Source: an uncultured Pelagibacteraceae bacterium
GTDB taxonomy: Bacteria; Pseudomonadota; Alphaproteobacteria; Pelagibacterales; AG-422-B15
DNA length: 50,950 nucleotides
Assembly (NCBI GenBank): GCA_902617525.1
Contig: CACMWW010000007.1
Coordinates: 1-50,950 of the forward strand
Direction of reading: 5' to 3'
Within the stretch, counting starts at the first letter, position 1. Every line of letters starts with the position of its first letter. Under the pieces are notes generated by a model. It made no database searches and was not told the DNA's origin. It worked only from the letters and a program-made list of their open reading frames with translations. Shown in pieces: positions 17,508 to 25,845 of this stretch. The translations under genes and the position numbers were made by a program.

Positions 17508-18107
17508 ATGAGAACAGCAGAGTATAAAAGAGACACGAATGAAACCTCTATCTCTGTCGATATTAATATCGACGGAACAGGTAAGTACGATATCAAGACT
17601 GGCATAGGATTTCTTGACCATATGCTTGAACAACTGTCAAAGCACTCACTGATTGATATGAAGATAAAAGCAACAGGAGATACTCACATTGATTATCACC
17701 ATACAACTGAGGATACAGGCATTGCAATTGGCGAATGTTTAGCAAAAGCATTAGGTAATCGACAAGGTATTACACGTTATGCGCACTCATATATTCCCAT
17801 GGATGAAACGTTATCAAGAGTTGCGCTTGATCTATCAAATAGACCTTATTTAATTTGGAAAGTAAAATTTAATGCTCCAAAGATAACATCTTCTCAAGGT
17901 GACTTTGATACTGAATTATTTAAAGAATGGTTTCAAGCTTTTGCACAAGCAAGTGGAACAACATTACATGTGGAAAATATTTATGGAGAAAATAACCATC
18001 ATATAATTGAATCTTGCTTTAAGGCTTTGGCAAGAAGTTTAAGAAATGCTGTTGCGATTAACGAGCGAGAGGGAATGAACATTCCTTCTACCAAAGGACA
18101 ACTTTAA
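17508..18107 (+). CDS. hisB: Imidazoleglycerol-phosphate dehydratase
   Basis: HisB catalyses the sixth step of histidine synthesis. The manganese-binding motifs are complete: [16 protein letters not shown], then [19 protein letters not shown], and a second set at [19 protein letters not shown]. At 199 residues it is the monofunctional form without the phosphatase domain of E. coli HisB. It begins a ten-gene run with spacers of at most five bases. About 115 bases separate it from hslV, the only obvious room for promoters of both units. Confidence 0.97.
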   Translation: MRTAEYKRDTNETSISVDINIDGTGKYDIKTGIGFLDHMLEQLSKHSLIDMKIKATGDTHIDYHHTTEDTGIAIGECLAKALGNRQGITRYAHSYIPMDETLSRVALDLSNRPYLIWKVKFNAPKITSSQGDFDTELFKEWFQAFAQASGTTLHVENIYGENNHHIIESCFKALARSLRNAVAINEREGMNIPSTKGQL

Positions 18108-18109
18108 CA

Positions 18110-18568
18110 ATGATTAAAGAAGGCCAAAAACTACCTTCATTCAAACTTAAAAATCAAAAAGATGAAGAAGTTAAATTCCCTACAAAAGAGGACACGGTAA
18201 TTTATTTTTACCCTAAAGCGGATACTCCAGGTTGTACAAAAGAGTCTTGTGATTTCCAAAGCAATCTTCGAAAGTTAAACAATCTAAAGGTAAGAGTTTA
18301 TGGCATATCCAAAGATACCGTTCAAAAACAAAATAAATTTGCTGAAAAATACAAATTAAAATTTGATCTTCTTTCTGATGAGAGTGATAAAATCTGTGAA
18401 AAATTTGGTGTATGGGTTAAAAAAAGTATGTATGGCAGAACGTACAAGGGCATAGATAGATCTACATTTCTTATTATGAAAGGCAAGGTCGTAAAGGTTT
18501 GGAGAAAAGTGAAAGTAAATAATCATGTAGAGGAAGTTATTGATACTATTAAACAAATGAATAAATGA
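18110..18568 (+). CDS. bcp: Thiol peroxidase, Bcp/PrxQ-type peroxiredoxin
   Basis: Bcp reduces hydrogen peroxide and organic peroxides. The active-site block FYPKADTPGCTKESCDFQ contains the peroxidatic Cys42 and the resolving Cys47, the C-x4-C pattern of PrxQ. IDRSTFLIMKGKVVKVWRKVKVNNHVEEV is the usual C-terminal part. At 152 residues it is complete. It is placed inside the histidine operon, two bases after hisB and overlapping hisH by four bases, so it must be co-expressed with histidine genes; no metabolic reason is evident. Confidence 0.94.
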   Translation: MIKEGQKLPSFKLKNQKDEEVKFPTKEDTVIYFYPKADTPGCTKESCDFQSNLRKLNNLKVRVYGISKDTVQKQNKFAEKYKLKFDLLSDESDKICEKFGVWVKKSMYGRTYKGIDRSTFLIMKGKVVKVWRKVKVNNHVEEVIDTIKQMNK

Positions 18569-19203
18569 AGTTAGTAATTATCAACTACGGCTCAGGAAAC
18601 TTACATTCAGTACACAAGGCATTTGAAGCCGTAAACAATAACTTAGAAAATCCATATGATATTATTGTTACAAACACACCATCTGAAATATTAAACGCCG
18701 ATAAATTAGTTCTTCCTGGAGTAGGAGCTTTTCAAGACTGTAAGAATGCAATTCACAAAATAGACGGCCTATTTGAAAGTCTTGAAGAAGTGGTAATTGG
18801 CAAAAAAAAAGCTTTTATGGGCATTTGTGTTGGAATGCAATTACTAGCAGAAAAATCTTTAGAATTTGGTGAATGTGAGGGCTTTGGATGGATACCCGGA
18901 GAAGTAATCAAGATCGAGGCTCCAGCTGATTATAAAATTCCACATATGGGATGGAATGAAGTCACTTTTCGCAATCATAAATTATTGAATAATATTTCAC
19001 AAAATACTGATTTTTATTTTGTGCACAGTTACTACTTTAGAACTCAAAAAAATGAAAATTGTATTGCAACTACAAAATATCCAAATCTAATTACTGCAGC
19101 AGTACTCAAGGAGAATATTTATGGTACACAATTTCATCCAGAAAAAAGTCATAATAACGGAAAACAAATAATTACAAACTTTCTCGAGTGGGAACCTTCA
19201 TGA
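18565..19203 (+). CDS. hisH: Imidazole glycerol phosphate synthase, glutaminase subunit HisH
   Basis: HisH hydrolyses glutamine and passes ammonia to HisF. It is a class I amidotransferase: the nucleophile elbow MGICVGMQLL holds Cys88, and the His-Glu pair sits in GTQFHPEKSHNNG near residue 192. The oxyanion-strand region PGVGAFQDC is typical. Length 212 is normal. It overlaps bcp and hisA by four bases each, as expected for genes translated in series. Confidence 0.96.
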   Translation: MKLVIINYGSGNLHSVHKAFEAVNNNLENPYDIIVTNTPSEILNADKLVLPGVGAFQDCKNAIHKIDGLFESLEEVVIGKKKAFMGICVGMQLLAEKSLEFGECEGFGWIPGEVIKIEAPADYKIPHMGWNEVTFRNHKLLNNISQNTDFYFVHSYYFRTQKNENCIATTKYPNLITAAVLKENIYGTQFHPEKSHNNGKQIITNFLEWEPS

Positions 19204-19922
19204 TTTTATTTCCAGCAATTGATTTAAAAGATGGTAAATGTGTAAGATTAATACAAGGTGATTTTAAACAATCTACAACATACAACGAGTCACCGTTAGA
19301 ACAGGCTAAAATTTTTGAAGATTCTGGAGTGGAATATTTGCATTGCGTTGATCTAGATGGTGCGCTTAAGGGTAATTTTGAAAATATTAAATCTATTGAG
19401 CAAATAAAAAAAAATACAAATCTTAAGATTCAGTTCGGTGGCGGAGTAAGAAATATAGAAAGAGTTGAAAGACTCATTAATATTGGTGTTAATAATGTTA
19501 TTATCGGAACATCAGCGTTTGAAAATAAAACTTTTTTTGAAAAATCAGTTTGGAGTTATCCTAATAGAATTTCAATTGCTCTCGACATAAAGCAAAACCA
19601 AATTGCTACAAAAGGTTGGAAAGAGGTAAAAGATTTACAAATTTCTGATTTTTTAAAAAGTATAGAAGATCTTAATATCAACTCAATAATAATTACTGAC
19701 GTTATGAGGGATGGTATGAAGCAAGGAATTAACTTTGAAATGCTAGAAAATGTAATGGTTCAAACAAAAATTGACTGTGTTGCATCAGGCGGGGTATCAA
19801 ATATTTCGGACCTTATTAACCTAAAGAAAAAAAATTACTCAAAAATAAAAGGTGTAATTGTAGGTAAAGCAATTTATGACAAAAATATTGATATTGTTGA
19901 GGCATTAAAGATAGTTAGGTAG
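19200..19922 (+). CDS. hisA: ProFAR isomerase HisA
   Basis: HisA isomerises ProFAR to PRFAR, the substrate of HisF-HisH. It is a TIM barrel with the duplicated half-barrel phosphate loops: [19 protein letters not shown] at the start with the catalytic aspartate, FGGGVRN, and the second-half [15 protein letters not shown] and ASGGVSN. The ATG at 19200 overlaps the hisH stop (ATGA); the open frame extends four codons further but the shorter start fits the family. It lies one base before hisF. Confidence 0.96.
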   Translation: MILFPAIDLKDGKCVRLIQGDFKQSTTYNESPLEQAKIFEDSGVEYLHCVDLDGALKGNFENIKSIEQIKKNTNLKIQFGGGVRNIERVERLINIGVNNVIIGTSAFENKTFFEKSVWSYPNRISIALDIKQNQIATKGWKEVKDLQISDFLKSIEDLNINSIIITDVMRDGMKQGINFEMLENVMVQTKIDCVASGGVSNISDLINLKKKNYSKIKGVIVGKAIYDKNIDIVEALKIVR

Positions 19923-19923
19923 A

Positions 19924-20682
19924 ATGCTAAAAAAAAGAATCATCCCCTGTTTAGATGTTGATCGAGGGAGAGTTGTCAAAGGCGTCAATTTTGTTGACTT
20001 AATTGATGCTGGAGATCCTGTTGAACAAGCAAAAATCTATAATTCTGAGGGAGCTGATGAACTTTGCTTTCTAGATATAACTGCATCAAGTGACGATAGA
20101 GAAACCCTCTTTGAAGTTGTAAAAAAAACTGCTGAAAATTGTTTCATACCACTCACTGTAGGTGGAGGTGTCAGGACCATTGATGATATATCTCGCTTGC
20201 TTCATCACGGAGCAGATAAAGTGTCTATAAATACAGCTGCAGTTGAAAACATTGACCTGGTTGCAAAAGCAGCAAAGAAATATGGTTCCTCAACAATAGT
20301 TATAGCAGTAGATGCAAAAAAAAATGGAGATAAAAGTTGGAATATATTTACCCATGGTGGAAGAAAGCCCACAGATATTGATGCATTGGAATATTGTATT
20401 GAAGTAGCTAATTTAGGAGCTGGTGAGATATTATTAACTTCAATGGACAGAGATGGAACAAAAATAGGATTTGATAATGAATTATTGAGTACTGTCTCAT
20501 CCTCTATTGATATTCCTGTTATTGCTTCAGGTGGCGTTGGAAACCTTGAGCACTTTGTTGAAGGGGTATTAAAGGGGGGAGCTAGTGCTCTATTAGCTGC
20601 TTCTATTTTTCATTTCGGAGAATATAGTATTAAAGATGTAAAAACATATCTTGCTGAACAAAATATTGCAGTTAGGATTTAA
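19924..20682 (+). CDS. hisF: Imidazole glycerol phosphate synthase, cyclase subunit HisF
   Basis: HisF cyclises PRFAR with ammonia from HisH, giving imidazole glycerol phosphate and AICAR. The N-terminus [21 protein letters not shown] contains the catalytic Asp in LDVD, and the second aspartate lies in [14 protein letters not shown]. The phosphate loops VGGGVRT and ASGGVGN are present. Length 252 is standard. The gene is followed after two bases by the DUF1330 gene, which separates it from hisE. Confidence 0.97.
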   Translation: MLKKRIIPCLDVDRGRVVKGVNFVDLIDAGDPVEQAKIYNSEGADELCFLDITASSDDRETLFEVVKKTAENCFIPLTVGGGVRTIDDISRLLHHGADKVSINTAAVENIDLVAKAAKKYGSSTIVIAVDAKKNGDKSWNIFTHGGRKPTDIDALEYCIEVANLGAGEILLTSMDRDGTKIGFDNELLSTVSSSIDIPVIASGGVGNLEHFVEGVLKGGASALLAASIFHFGEYSIKDVKTYLAEQNIAVRI

Positions 20683-20684
20683 TT

Positions 20685-20972
20685 ATGAAAGGTTATTGGG
20701 TAGTAAAAGTCAATGTGTTACATCCGGACAAGCAAAAATTGTATGCAGAGTATGCAACCGAGGCGGTTAAAAAATACAATGGTAAATTTTTAGTACGGGG
20801 TGGCGAACAAACAACTATGGAAGGTAAAGAGTTTAAAAGAAACGTCATAGTTGAGTATGAGTCAATTGAAATAGCTAAACAGGCTTATAACTCAGAAGAG
20901 TATCAAAACGCAAAAAAAATCTTGGGTGGCGAAAAGGATAGAATTTTTGCAATTGTTGAGGGAGTAGAATGA
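20685..20972 (+). CDS. DUF1330 domain protein
   Basis: The 95-residue protein begins MKGYWVVKVNVLHPDKQKLY, the usual start of DUF1330 proteins, which have a ferredoxin-like dimeric alpha-beta barrel fold. The central GKFLVRGGEQTTMEGKEFKRNVIVEYES and SEEYQNAKKI blocks match. The function of the family is not established. It lies between hisF and hisE with a two-base gap and a four-base overlap, so it is embedded in the histidine operon; a histidine-related role would be speculation. Confidence 0.85.
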   Translation: MKGYWVVKVNVLHPDKQKLYAEYATEAVKKYNGKFLVRGGEQTTMEGKEFKRNVIVEYESIEIAKQAYNSEEYQNAKKILGGEKDRIFAIVEGVE

Positions 20973-21280
20973 GCAGTAAAAAAGTTGATGTTCTAGCTCG
21001 GCTCTTTAATACAATTATATCACGTGCTAATGAAGACCCTTCAAAATCCTATACTGCAAAACTTATATCGGAAGGTAAAAGGAAATGTATAGAAAAGTTA
21101 AAAGAGGAGTCACTTGAAACTGTGGAGGCCGCTGAACAAGAGAATATAGAGCAGATAATTTATGAGTCGGCGGATCTTATTTATCATTTGTTAGTTATGT
21201 TAAAAAAATTTGATATTACTCCCGATCAAGTTTATGAAGAGCTAGAAAAAAGAGAGGGTAAAACAGGACTTAGAGATTAA
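20969..21280 (+). CDS. hisE: Phosphoribosyl-ATP pyrophosphatase
   Basis: HisE removes pyrophosphate from phosphoribosyl-ATP, the second step of histidine synthesis. It is an all-alpha MazG-like protein: SYTAKLISEGKRKCIEKLKEESLETVEAA contains the E-x2-E metal ligands, and IIYESADLIYHLLVMLKK holds the downstream E-x2-D pair. Length 103 is normal for the stand-alone form. It overlaps the DUF1330 gene by four bases and shares one base with the HIT gene. hisI is not in the window. Confidence 0.95.
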   Translation: MSSKKVDVLARLFNTIISRANEDPSKSYTAKLISEGKRKCIEKLKEESLETVEAAEQENIEQIIYESADLIYHLLVMLKKFDITPDQVYEELEKREGKTGLRD

Positions 21281-21669
21281 TGTTATACGATAAGGAAAAT
21301 ATTTTTGCTAAGATTTTAAGAGGTGAAATTCCTTGTGATAAAATTTATGAGGATGAATATGTCCTGTCATTCAAAGACATTCGTCCTCAAGCACCTTCAC
21401 ATGCCTTAGTAATTCCAAAAGGGGAATATATAGACATAAATGATTTTAGTGCAAATGCTTCGGACGAAGAAATAGTTGGTTTCAACCGGGCTATTTCAAA
21501 CGTAGCAGATATGTTGGGTATAAGTGAAAAAGCTGGAGGAGGAGGATACAGGCTCATCGCAAATGCCGGTAAGGATGCGCATCAAGAAGTACCTCACTTA
21601 CACTTTCACTTACTCGCGGGAAGACCATTGGGACCAATGGTATTTCCTGAAAAACCTGAAAACGAATAA
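21280..21669 (+). CDS. HIT family protein (HinT-like)
   Basis: Histidine-triad proteins hydrolyse adenosine phosphoramidates. The triad H-x-H-x-H is in EVPHLHFHLLAGRPLGPM, near residues 107-111. The N-terminal IFAKILRGEIPCDKIYEDEYVLSFKDIRPQAPSHALVIPK is the classic HinT start. Length 129 is normal. It shares one base with the hisE stop and is five bases before the next gene, so it belongs to the same transcription unit. HIT genes next to hisE are common in alphaproteobacteria. Confidence 0.93.
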   Translation: MLYDKENIFAKILRGEIPCDKIYEDEYVLSFKDIRPQAPSHALVIPKGEYIDINDFSANASDEEIVGFNRAISNVADMLGISEKAGGGGYRLIANAGKDAHQEVPHLHFHLLAGRPLGPMVFPEKPENE

Positions 21670-21674
21670 TCAAT

Positions 21675-22136
21675 ATGACTGAAAAAATCTCAGATGCTGA
21701 ACTCATCAAGTTGTTTAATAAGAATAAATTATTCGATCTTTTTAATATGACTGTTCTTGAAGTTGATACCACAGTTGGCAATATCAAAGTTGAGTTTGAT
21801 ATTGATAAAAAATATTGTAATCCTGCAGGTGACGTCCAAGGTGGTATTGTTAGTGGAATGGTAGATGATGCAACTGCATTAGCTTTTATATTTCAAAATC
21901 ATTTCAAAAAAAGACCGCCAACAATAGAACTGAAAACAAATTTTTTGTATCCAACTAAACCGGGGAAAGTTATTGGATATGGGCGAGTGGTGAAATCTGG
22001 AAAAAATATTGTATTCTTGGAGGGTAGATTGGAGCAAAACAATAGGACTGTTGTTACCGCAACATCAACTTGTGTAAGTGTTGATATGCCTCAGGTGAAT
22101 TTAAAAAAAATGATTGGAGATAATAATGAAAAATAA
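21675..22136 (+). CDS. PaaI-family hotdog thioesterase
   Basis: This 153-residue protein is a PaaI-like hotdog thioesterase. The family pattern is YCNPAGDVQGGIVSGMVDDATALAF, in which N-P-x-G-x-x-x-G-G forms the active-site loop and the aspartates of the following helix are catalytic. PPTIELKTNFLYPTKPGKVIGYGRVVKSGKN forms the middle strands. The acyl-CoA substrate is unknown. It overlaps the next gene by 11 bases, with a GGAG ribosome-binding site for that gene inside its own 3' end. Confidence 0.85.
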   Translation: MTEKISDAELIKLFNKNKLFDLFNMTVLEVDTTVGNIKVEFDIDKKYCNPAGDVQGGIVSGMVDDATALAFIFQNHFKKRPPTIELKTNFLYPTKPGKVIGYGRVVKSGKNIVFLEGRLEQNNRTVVTATSTCVSVDMPQVNLKKMIGDNNEK

Positions 22137-23136
22137 ACAATGGATTTTAAAAAAATTTCCAGTTGGTGAAATTAGTGAAGGGGACTTAGTTTTGGAGGAA
22201 AATGAAGTAGCCAGTCTCTCAGATAGTCAAATTTTAATTAGAAACATATATCTTTCTTTAGATCCCGCAAACCGGGGATGGATGAGTGGACAAAAATCCT
22301 ATGTGGATGCAATGCAGACTGGCGATATTATGAGGGGCGGTACAATCGGTATAATTGAAGAAAGTAAAAATGAAAAATTTAAAAAAGGAGAAATTGTAAA
22401 CTGTATGGGCGGCTGGCAGCAATTTTGTGTAAGTGACGGTAAAGGTGTAAGGCAAATTCCTTTAGGTACTGGCTTTCCACTTGATAGTTATATGAGCGTT
22501 TTAGGAATGACTGGTCTTACGGCATATTTTGGTTTACTAGACATTACCGATCCACAGCCTGGAGAAACTCTAGTTGTGTCTGCAGCAGCAGGTGCTGTTG
22601 GATCAATCGTGTGTCAAATAGGAAAAATCAAAGGTTGCAAGGTAGTGGGCATTGCTGGCTCAGATACGAAATGTAAATGGCTAGTCGATGAATTAGGCAT
22701 TGACTCTGCAATTAATTATAAATCTGAAAATGTTAGGCAAAGACTAAAAGAAACTTGTCCGGATGGAATAGATATATATTTCGAAAATGTAGGCGGCAGT
22801 ATCACTGAGGCAGTTTTAACTCGAATGAATATTAATGGTAGAATTAGTCTCTGTGGCTTAATCTCAGGATATAACGCTGAGTCTATTGTTCCAGGACCTG
22901 CATGGGGAAATTTATTAATAAAAAGAATTAAACTCAAAGGGTTCATAGTATTTGATTACTTCAAGCGATATATGGAAGCTTACCAAGATATAACTCAATG
23001 GCTTAAAGATGATAAAATCAAATATAAAAATCATATTATACCAGGCATTGAGAATGCAGGAGAGGCAATAAGAAAATTATTTTCTGGCGAAAATGAAGGT
23101 AAGTTAATAGTTCAAATTAGTGAAGAACCTAATTAA
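22126..23136 (+). CDS. NADP-dependent medium-chain oxidoreductase (zinc-independent, CurA/LTB4DH-like)
   Basis: This 336-residue enzyme belongs to the zinc-free medium-chain dehydrogenase/reductase group related to leukotriene B4 dehydrogenase and curcumin reductase, which reduce alpha,beta-unsaturated ketones. LSLDPANRGWMSG is a group signature, and the nucleotide motif is VVSAAAGAVGSIVCQIGKIKGC. Catalytic zinc ligands are absent. The ATG at 22126 is preceded by GGAGA at good spacing; the open frame begins 12 bases earlier. It ends the histidine-led run and its stop overlaps that of the convergent glycosyltransferase-like gene by eight bases. Confidence 0.88.
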   Translation: MKNKQWILKKFPVGEISEGDLVLEENEVASLSDSQILIRNIYLSLDPANRGWMSGQKSYVDAMQTGDIMRGGTIGIIEESKNEKFKKGEIVNCMGGWQQFCVSDGKGVRQIPLGTGFPLDSYMSVLGMTGLTAYFGLLDITDPQPGETLVVSAAAGAVGSIVCQIGKIKGCKVVGIAGSDTKCKWLVDELGIDSAINYKSENVRQRLKETCPDGIDIYFENVGGSITEAVLTRMNINGRISLCGLISGYNAESIVPGPAWGNLLIKRIKLKGFIVFDYFKRYMEAYQDITQWLKDDKIKYKNHIIPGIENAGEAIRKLFSGENEGKLIVQISEEPN

Positions 23137-24025
23137 TGTTTTCAGAATACCTTAAAGATTTTTGAATAAAATTATCTTTTTCGTCTAAAATTGTTATCTT
23201 ATGTTTTTTATTATCTCGCATTTTATCCTGTGCAACCATATGAATAATACTTACAGCTTCATATGGAGCATAATAATCAATAAATAAATTTAAATCAGTA
23301 GACCATCTATAAGGACCCATGTAGTTGCATATTTCTGGCAAAGCCTCGTATGCAAGTTCTTCATGGTATGAAATAATACCTAGTGCTAATTGCGTTGTGG
23401 TAAACAATCTTATTCTTTTATTATTAATTAAGAATTTTTGCCAATATCTCAGCCTTTCCCAATGTGGGGCATCTTTTGCAATTGCAAATATTCCAGCATT
23501 GAGAGTAGGCCTACAAACTAATTTGTTTGATATTTTGCTGGGCAGTTTAGCCTTACTCGCATTCTTGTATAAAATATTCTTCAAAAGATACAGAGGTCCA
23601 AAAATTTTTTTCACACTCATATGATGACTCTGAAGTCTTGAAGCTTGAGATACAATTGCAAGTTTATTTTTCTTTATAACAATACGTACAATATCCAATG
23701 CAGTACTGTTTTGAAACCACGCGTCTGCATCTACCCAGAATAAATATTCGGCATTTGGAAAAAGCTTATCCAAATTAGCTTTAGCAAGCTCCACTTTTAA
23801 AAATTTTTTATTACCTGCCCGCGCCTCTGTTTTAGTATCTGGCCATCCAGGATCAATAACATCAATTTTTTTTGAACGAAATATATTCACTTGTTCCAAT
23901 GATAATCCGCCATCTAAAACTGAAATCTTTATATCTTTATCATCTAATTTGTTAACCGACTCGCAAAGCTCATTGATTAGATCAAAATATTTTGAGTCGC
24001 CGCCGGTGATTAAGTCTAATTTCAT
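23129..24025 (-). CDS. Glycosyltransferase-like protein (GT-A fold, DxD motif)
   Basis: I do not recognise a specific family. The 298-residue protein starts with a beta strand KLDLITGGDSKYF and has LFWVDADAWFQ with a D-x-D motif at 99-101, as in metal-dependent GT-A transferases of the GT8 or related type. RPTLNAGIFAIAKDAPHWERL resembles the conserved region after the DxD, where NAG/NSG lines the acceptor site. There is no signal peptide or membrane segment, so it would act in the cytoplasm. It is last in a leftward cluster with two SDR genes and a PfkB kinase, 21 bases after the SDR. Sugar donor and acceptor are unknown. Confidence 0.6.
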   Translation of the reverse strand: MKLDLITGGDSKYFDLINELCESVNKLDDKDIKISVLDGGLSLEQVNIFRSKKIDVIDPGWPDTKTEARAGNKKFLKVELAKANLDKLFPNAEYLFWVDADAWFQNSTALDIVRIVIKKNKLAIVSQASRLQSHHMSVKKIFGPLYLLKNILYKNASKAKLPSKISNKLVCRPTLNAGIFAIAKDAPHWERLRYWQKFLINNKRIRLFTTTQLALGIISYHEELAYEALPEICNYMGPYRWSTDLNLFIDYYAPYEAVSIIHMVAQDKMRDNKKHKITILDEKDNFIQKSLRYSENIN

Positions 24026-24046
24026 AAAAAATTATTACAGGCTTTT

Positions 24047-24895
24047 TTAAATGTCACTTCGCTTTGTAACCATCTTATCAAGCATTCTGTCGGTGATTAA
24101 CATTGGAAGTGTCCAATACATCAATTTATTCGGAGTAATAGTATATCGTGTTTTTCTGTTTGGATCATGAAGCGCATTAAAAATTAATTTTCCAACCTCC
24201 TCGGGTGGAAACGCTATCTTCTTTGCATTTTTCATCCTTTTTGGAATATTCTTAGCCATTTTAGCATAATCAGATTTTTTTAAAGTTTCTAAAAACTTCT
24301 TATCTATTTTGTCAAAAATTTCTGATTTTATTGGTCCTGGTCCAATAATAACAACATCTACCCCATATCTGATTAGTTCTCTTCGTAAAGAGTGGCTTAA
24401 ACCCTCTAAACCAAACTTAGAGGCAGTGTAAGCTCCAACTCCAGGCATTCCAATTTTTCCTGAAATTGAACTAATATTAAATATCACACCCTTTTTTGAA
24501 TTATTATTTTGTTCCGCACCACATAATGGTGCAAAAAATTTTAAGACTCTGAATGCGCCATTTAAATTAATATTAATTTGTTTTTCAAAATCTTTAACTT
24601 TTTGCAATAATATAGGGCCAGATGTTGCAACTCCTGCGTTGTTCACCAATGCGAGGAGATTTGAGTTTTTCAAATCTTTTTTTACTGTAGATGCAGCCTT
24701 TTTCACTTGAGCTTCCTTTGTCACATCAAAGATTAAAGGGGTAAAGTTTTCTCTAAAGATTTTTTTTAACTTGTTTGCATCTTTAGAATTTCTAACACTC
24801 CCATACACATGAAAGCCTTTTTTAACAAAGTAGCTTAATGTTCCATGTCCAATTCCTGAAGAAACCCCTGTTATCAATATAGACTTTTTGTTCAT
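24047..24895 (-). CDS. Short-chain dehydrogenase/reductase, classical
   Basis: The cofactor motif TGVSSGIG is at residues 9-16, NNAG follows in LVNNAGVATSGPI, and the catalytic Ser and Tyr-x3-Lys are in NISSISGKIGMPGVGAYTASKFGLEG. This is a complete classical SDR. The C-terminal 60 residues contain FPPEEVGKLIFNALHDPNRKTRYTITPNKLMYW, similar to SDRs acting on retinoid- or fatty-type substrates, but no substrate can be assigned. It overlaps the PfkB kinase gene by four bases, so the two are coupled. Confidence 0.9.
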   Translation of the reverse strand: MNKKSILITGVSSGIGHGTLSYFVKKGFHVYGSVRNSKDANKLKKIFRENFTPLIFDVTKEAQVKKAASTVKKDLKNSNLLALVNNAGVATSGPILLQKVKDFEKQININLNGAFRVLKFFAPLCGAEQNNNSKKGVIFNISSISGKIGMPGVGAYTASKFGLEGLSHSLRRELIRYGVDVVIIGPGPIKSEIFDKIDKKFLETLKKSDYAKMAKNIPKRMKNAKKIAFPPEEVGKLIFNALHDPNRKTRYTITPNKLMYWTLPMLITDRMLDKMVTKRSDI

Positions 24896-25845
24896 AATCT
24901 TGCTCCATATATTTGGATTATTTTTGAAGCGAAGTTTACACCTTCATTTCCACAATATTCCAAGTCTCTTTCGTTAATAAAACCAAGTAAAAAACCAGCT
25001 GCGAAAAGGTCTCCAGCACCGGTAGTATCCACCAGTTTTTCAATTTTTTGAGCTTTTATTTGTATTTCTTCGTCTTTATTAATAATGATTGCTCCTTTTT
25101 CACCAAGGGTGATAGCAAATATTTTATTTTGTTGTTTAATAATCTTAAGGCAATCTTCAAGATTATCTTTTTGATAAAGTGATTTGATTTCTTCTTCATT
25201 AGCGAAAATTATGTTTGCTTCATTATTTACTAGATCTAAAAAACTTTCTCTAAATCGTTCAATACAAAATACATCTGACACACTAAATGCTACAATTTTT
25301 CCTGCATCTTTGGCAATTTTGATTGCTTTTTTTATTGCTTCTTGGGCATCATCAAGATCCCATAGGTATCCCTCAAGATATGTAATTTTTGAGTGAGAAA
25401 TAACTTCTTTGTTTATATCACTTGCATTTAACTTTTGAGAAATACCTAAGTAAGTACTCATTGTTCGTTGTGCGTCAGGGGTAACCATCACAAGACATCT
25501 TCCAGTTTCACTTTCATCTGATTGAGCTGTATTGGCAAAAATAACATTTTCTTTCTCTAGACCTTTTATGAATGAATTTCCAACTTTATCTTCACCTACC
25601 TTGCCAATGAATGCAGTTTTTATATTATTTTGGGCTAAAGCAACAATTGAATTAGCAACTGATCCACCAGAGACATTTGCTTTAATCTCAATCTCTTCAG
25701 ATAATGATTTGATGCTGTTTAAATCTACAAGGGACATTAGACCTTTTCTGAGTTCTTTTTTATTTAGAAACTCTTCATTAACATCAGTAATTACATCAAC
25801 GATTGCATTACCTATTCCAACAATATCAAATTCCTGATTTACCAT
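24892..25845 (-). CDS. PfkB-family carbohydrate/adenosine kinase
   Basis: The protein has both PfkB signatures: ANVSGGSVANSIVALAQNNIKTAFIGKVGEDKVG near the N-terminus and VDTTGAGDLFAAGFLLGF near the C-terminus, where the aspartate of GAGD is the catalytic base. It resembles the alphaproteobacterial PfkB proteins annotated as adenosine kinases, but ribose or another sugar remains possible. The ATG at 25845 gives 317 residues and a normal start (VNQEFDIVGIGNAIVD); the open frame runs 13 codons further upstream into an unlikely extension. It overlaps the preceding SDR gene by seven bases. Confidence 0.87.
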   Translation of the reverse strand: MVNQEFDIVGIGNAIVDVITDVNEEFLNKKELRKGLMSLVDLNSIKSLSEEIEIKANVSGGSVANSIVALAQNNIKTAFIGKVGEDKVGNSFIKGLEKENVIFANTAQSDESETGRCLVMVTPDAQRTMSTYLGISQKLNASDINKEVISHSKITYLEGYLWDLDDAQEAIKKAIKIAKDAGKIVAFSVSDVFCIERFRESFLDLVNNEANIIFANEEEIKSLYQKDNLEDCLKIIKQQNKIFAITLGEKGAIIINKDEEIQIKAQKIEKLVDTTGAGDLFAAGFLLGFINERDLEYCGNEGVNFASKIIQIYGARL

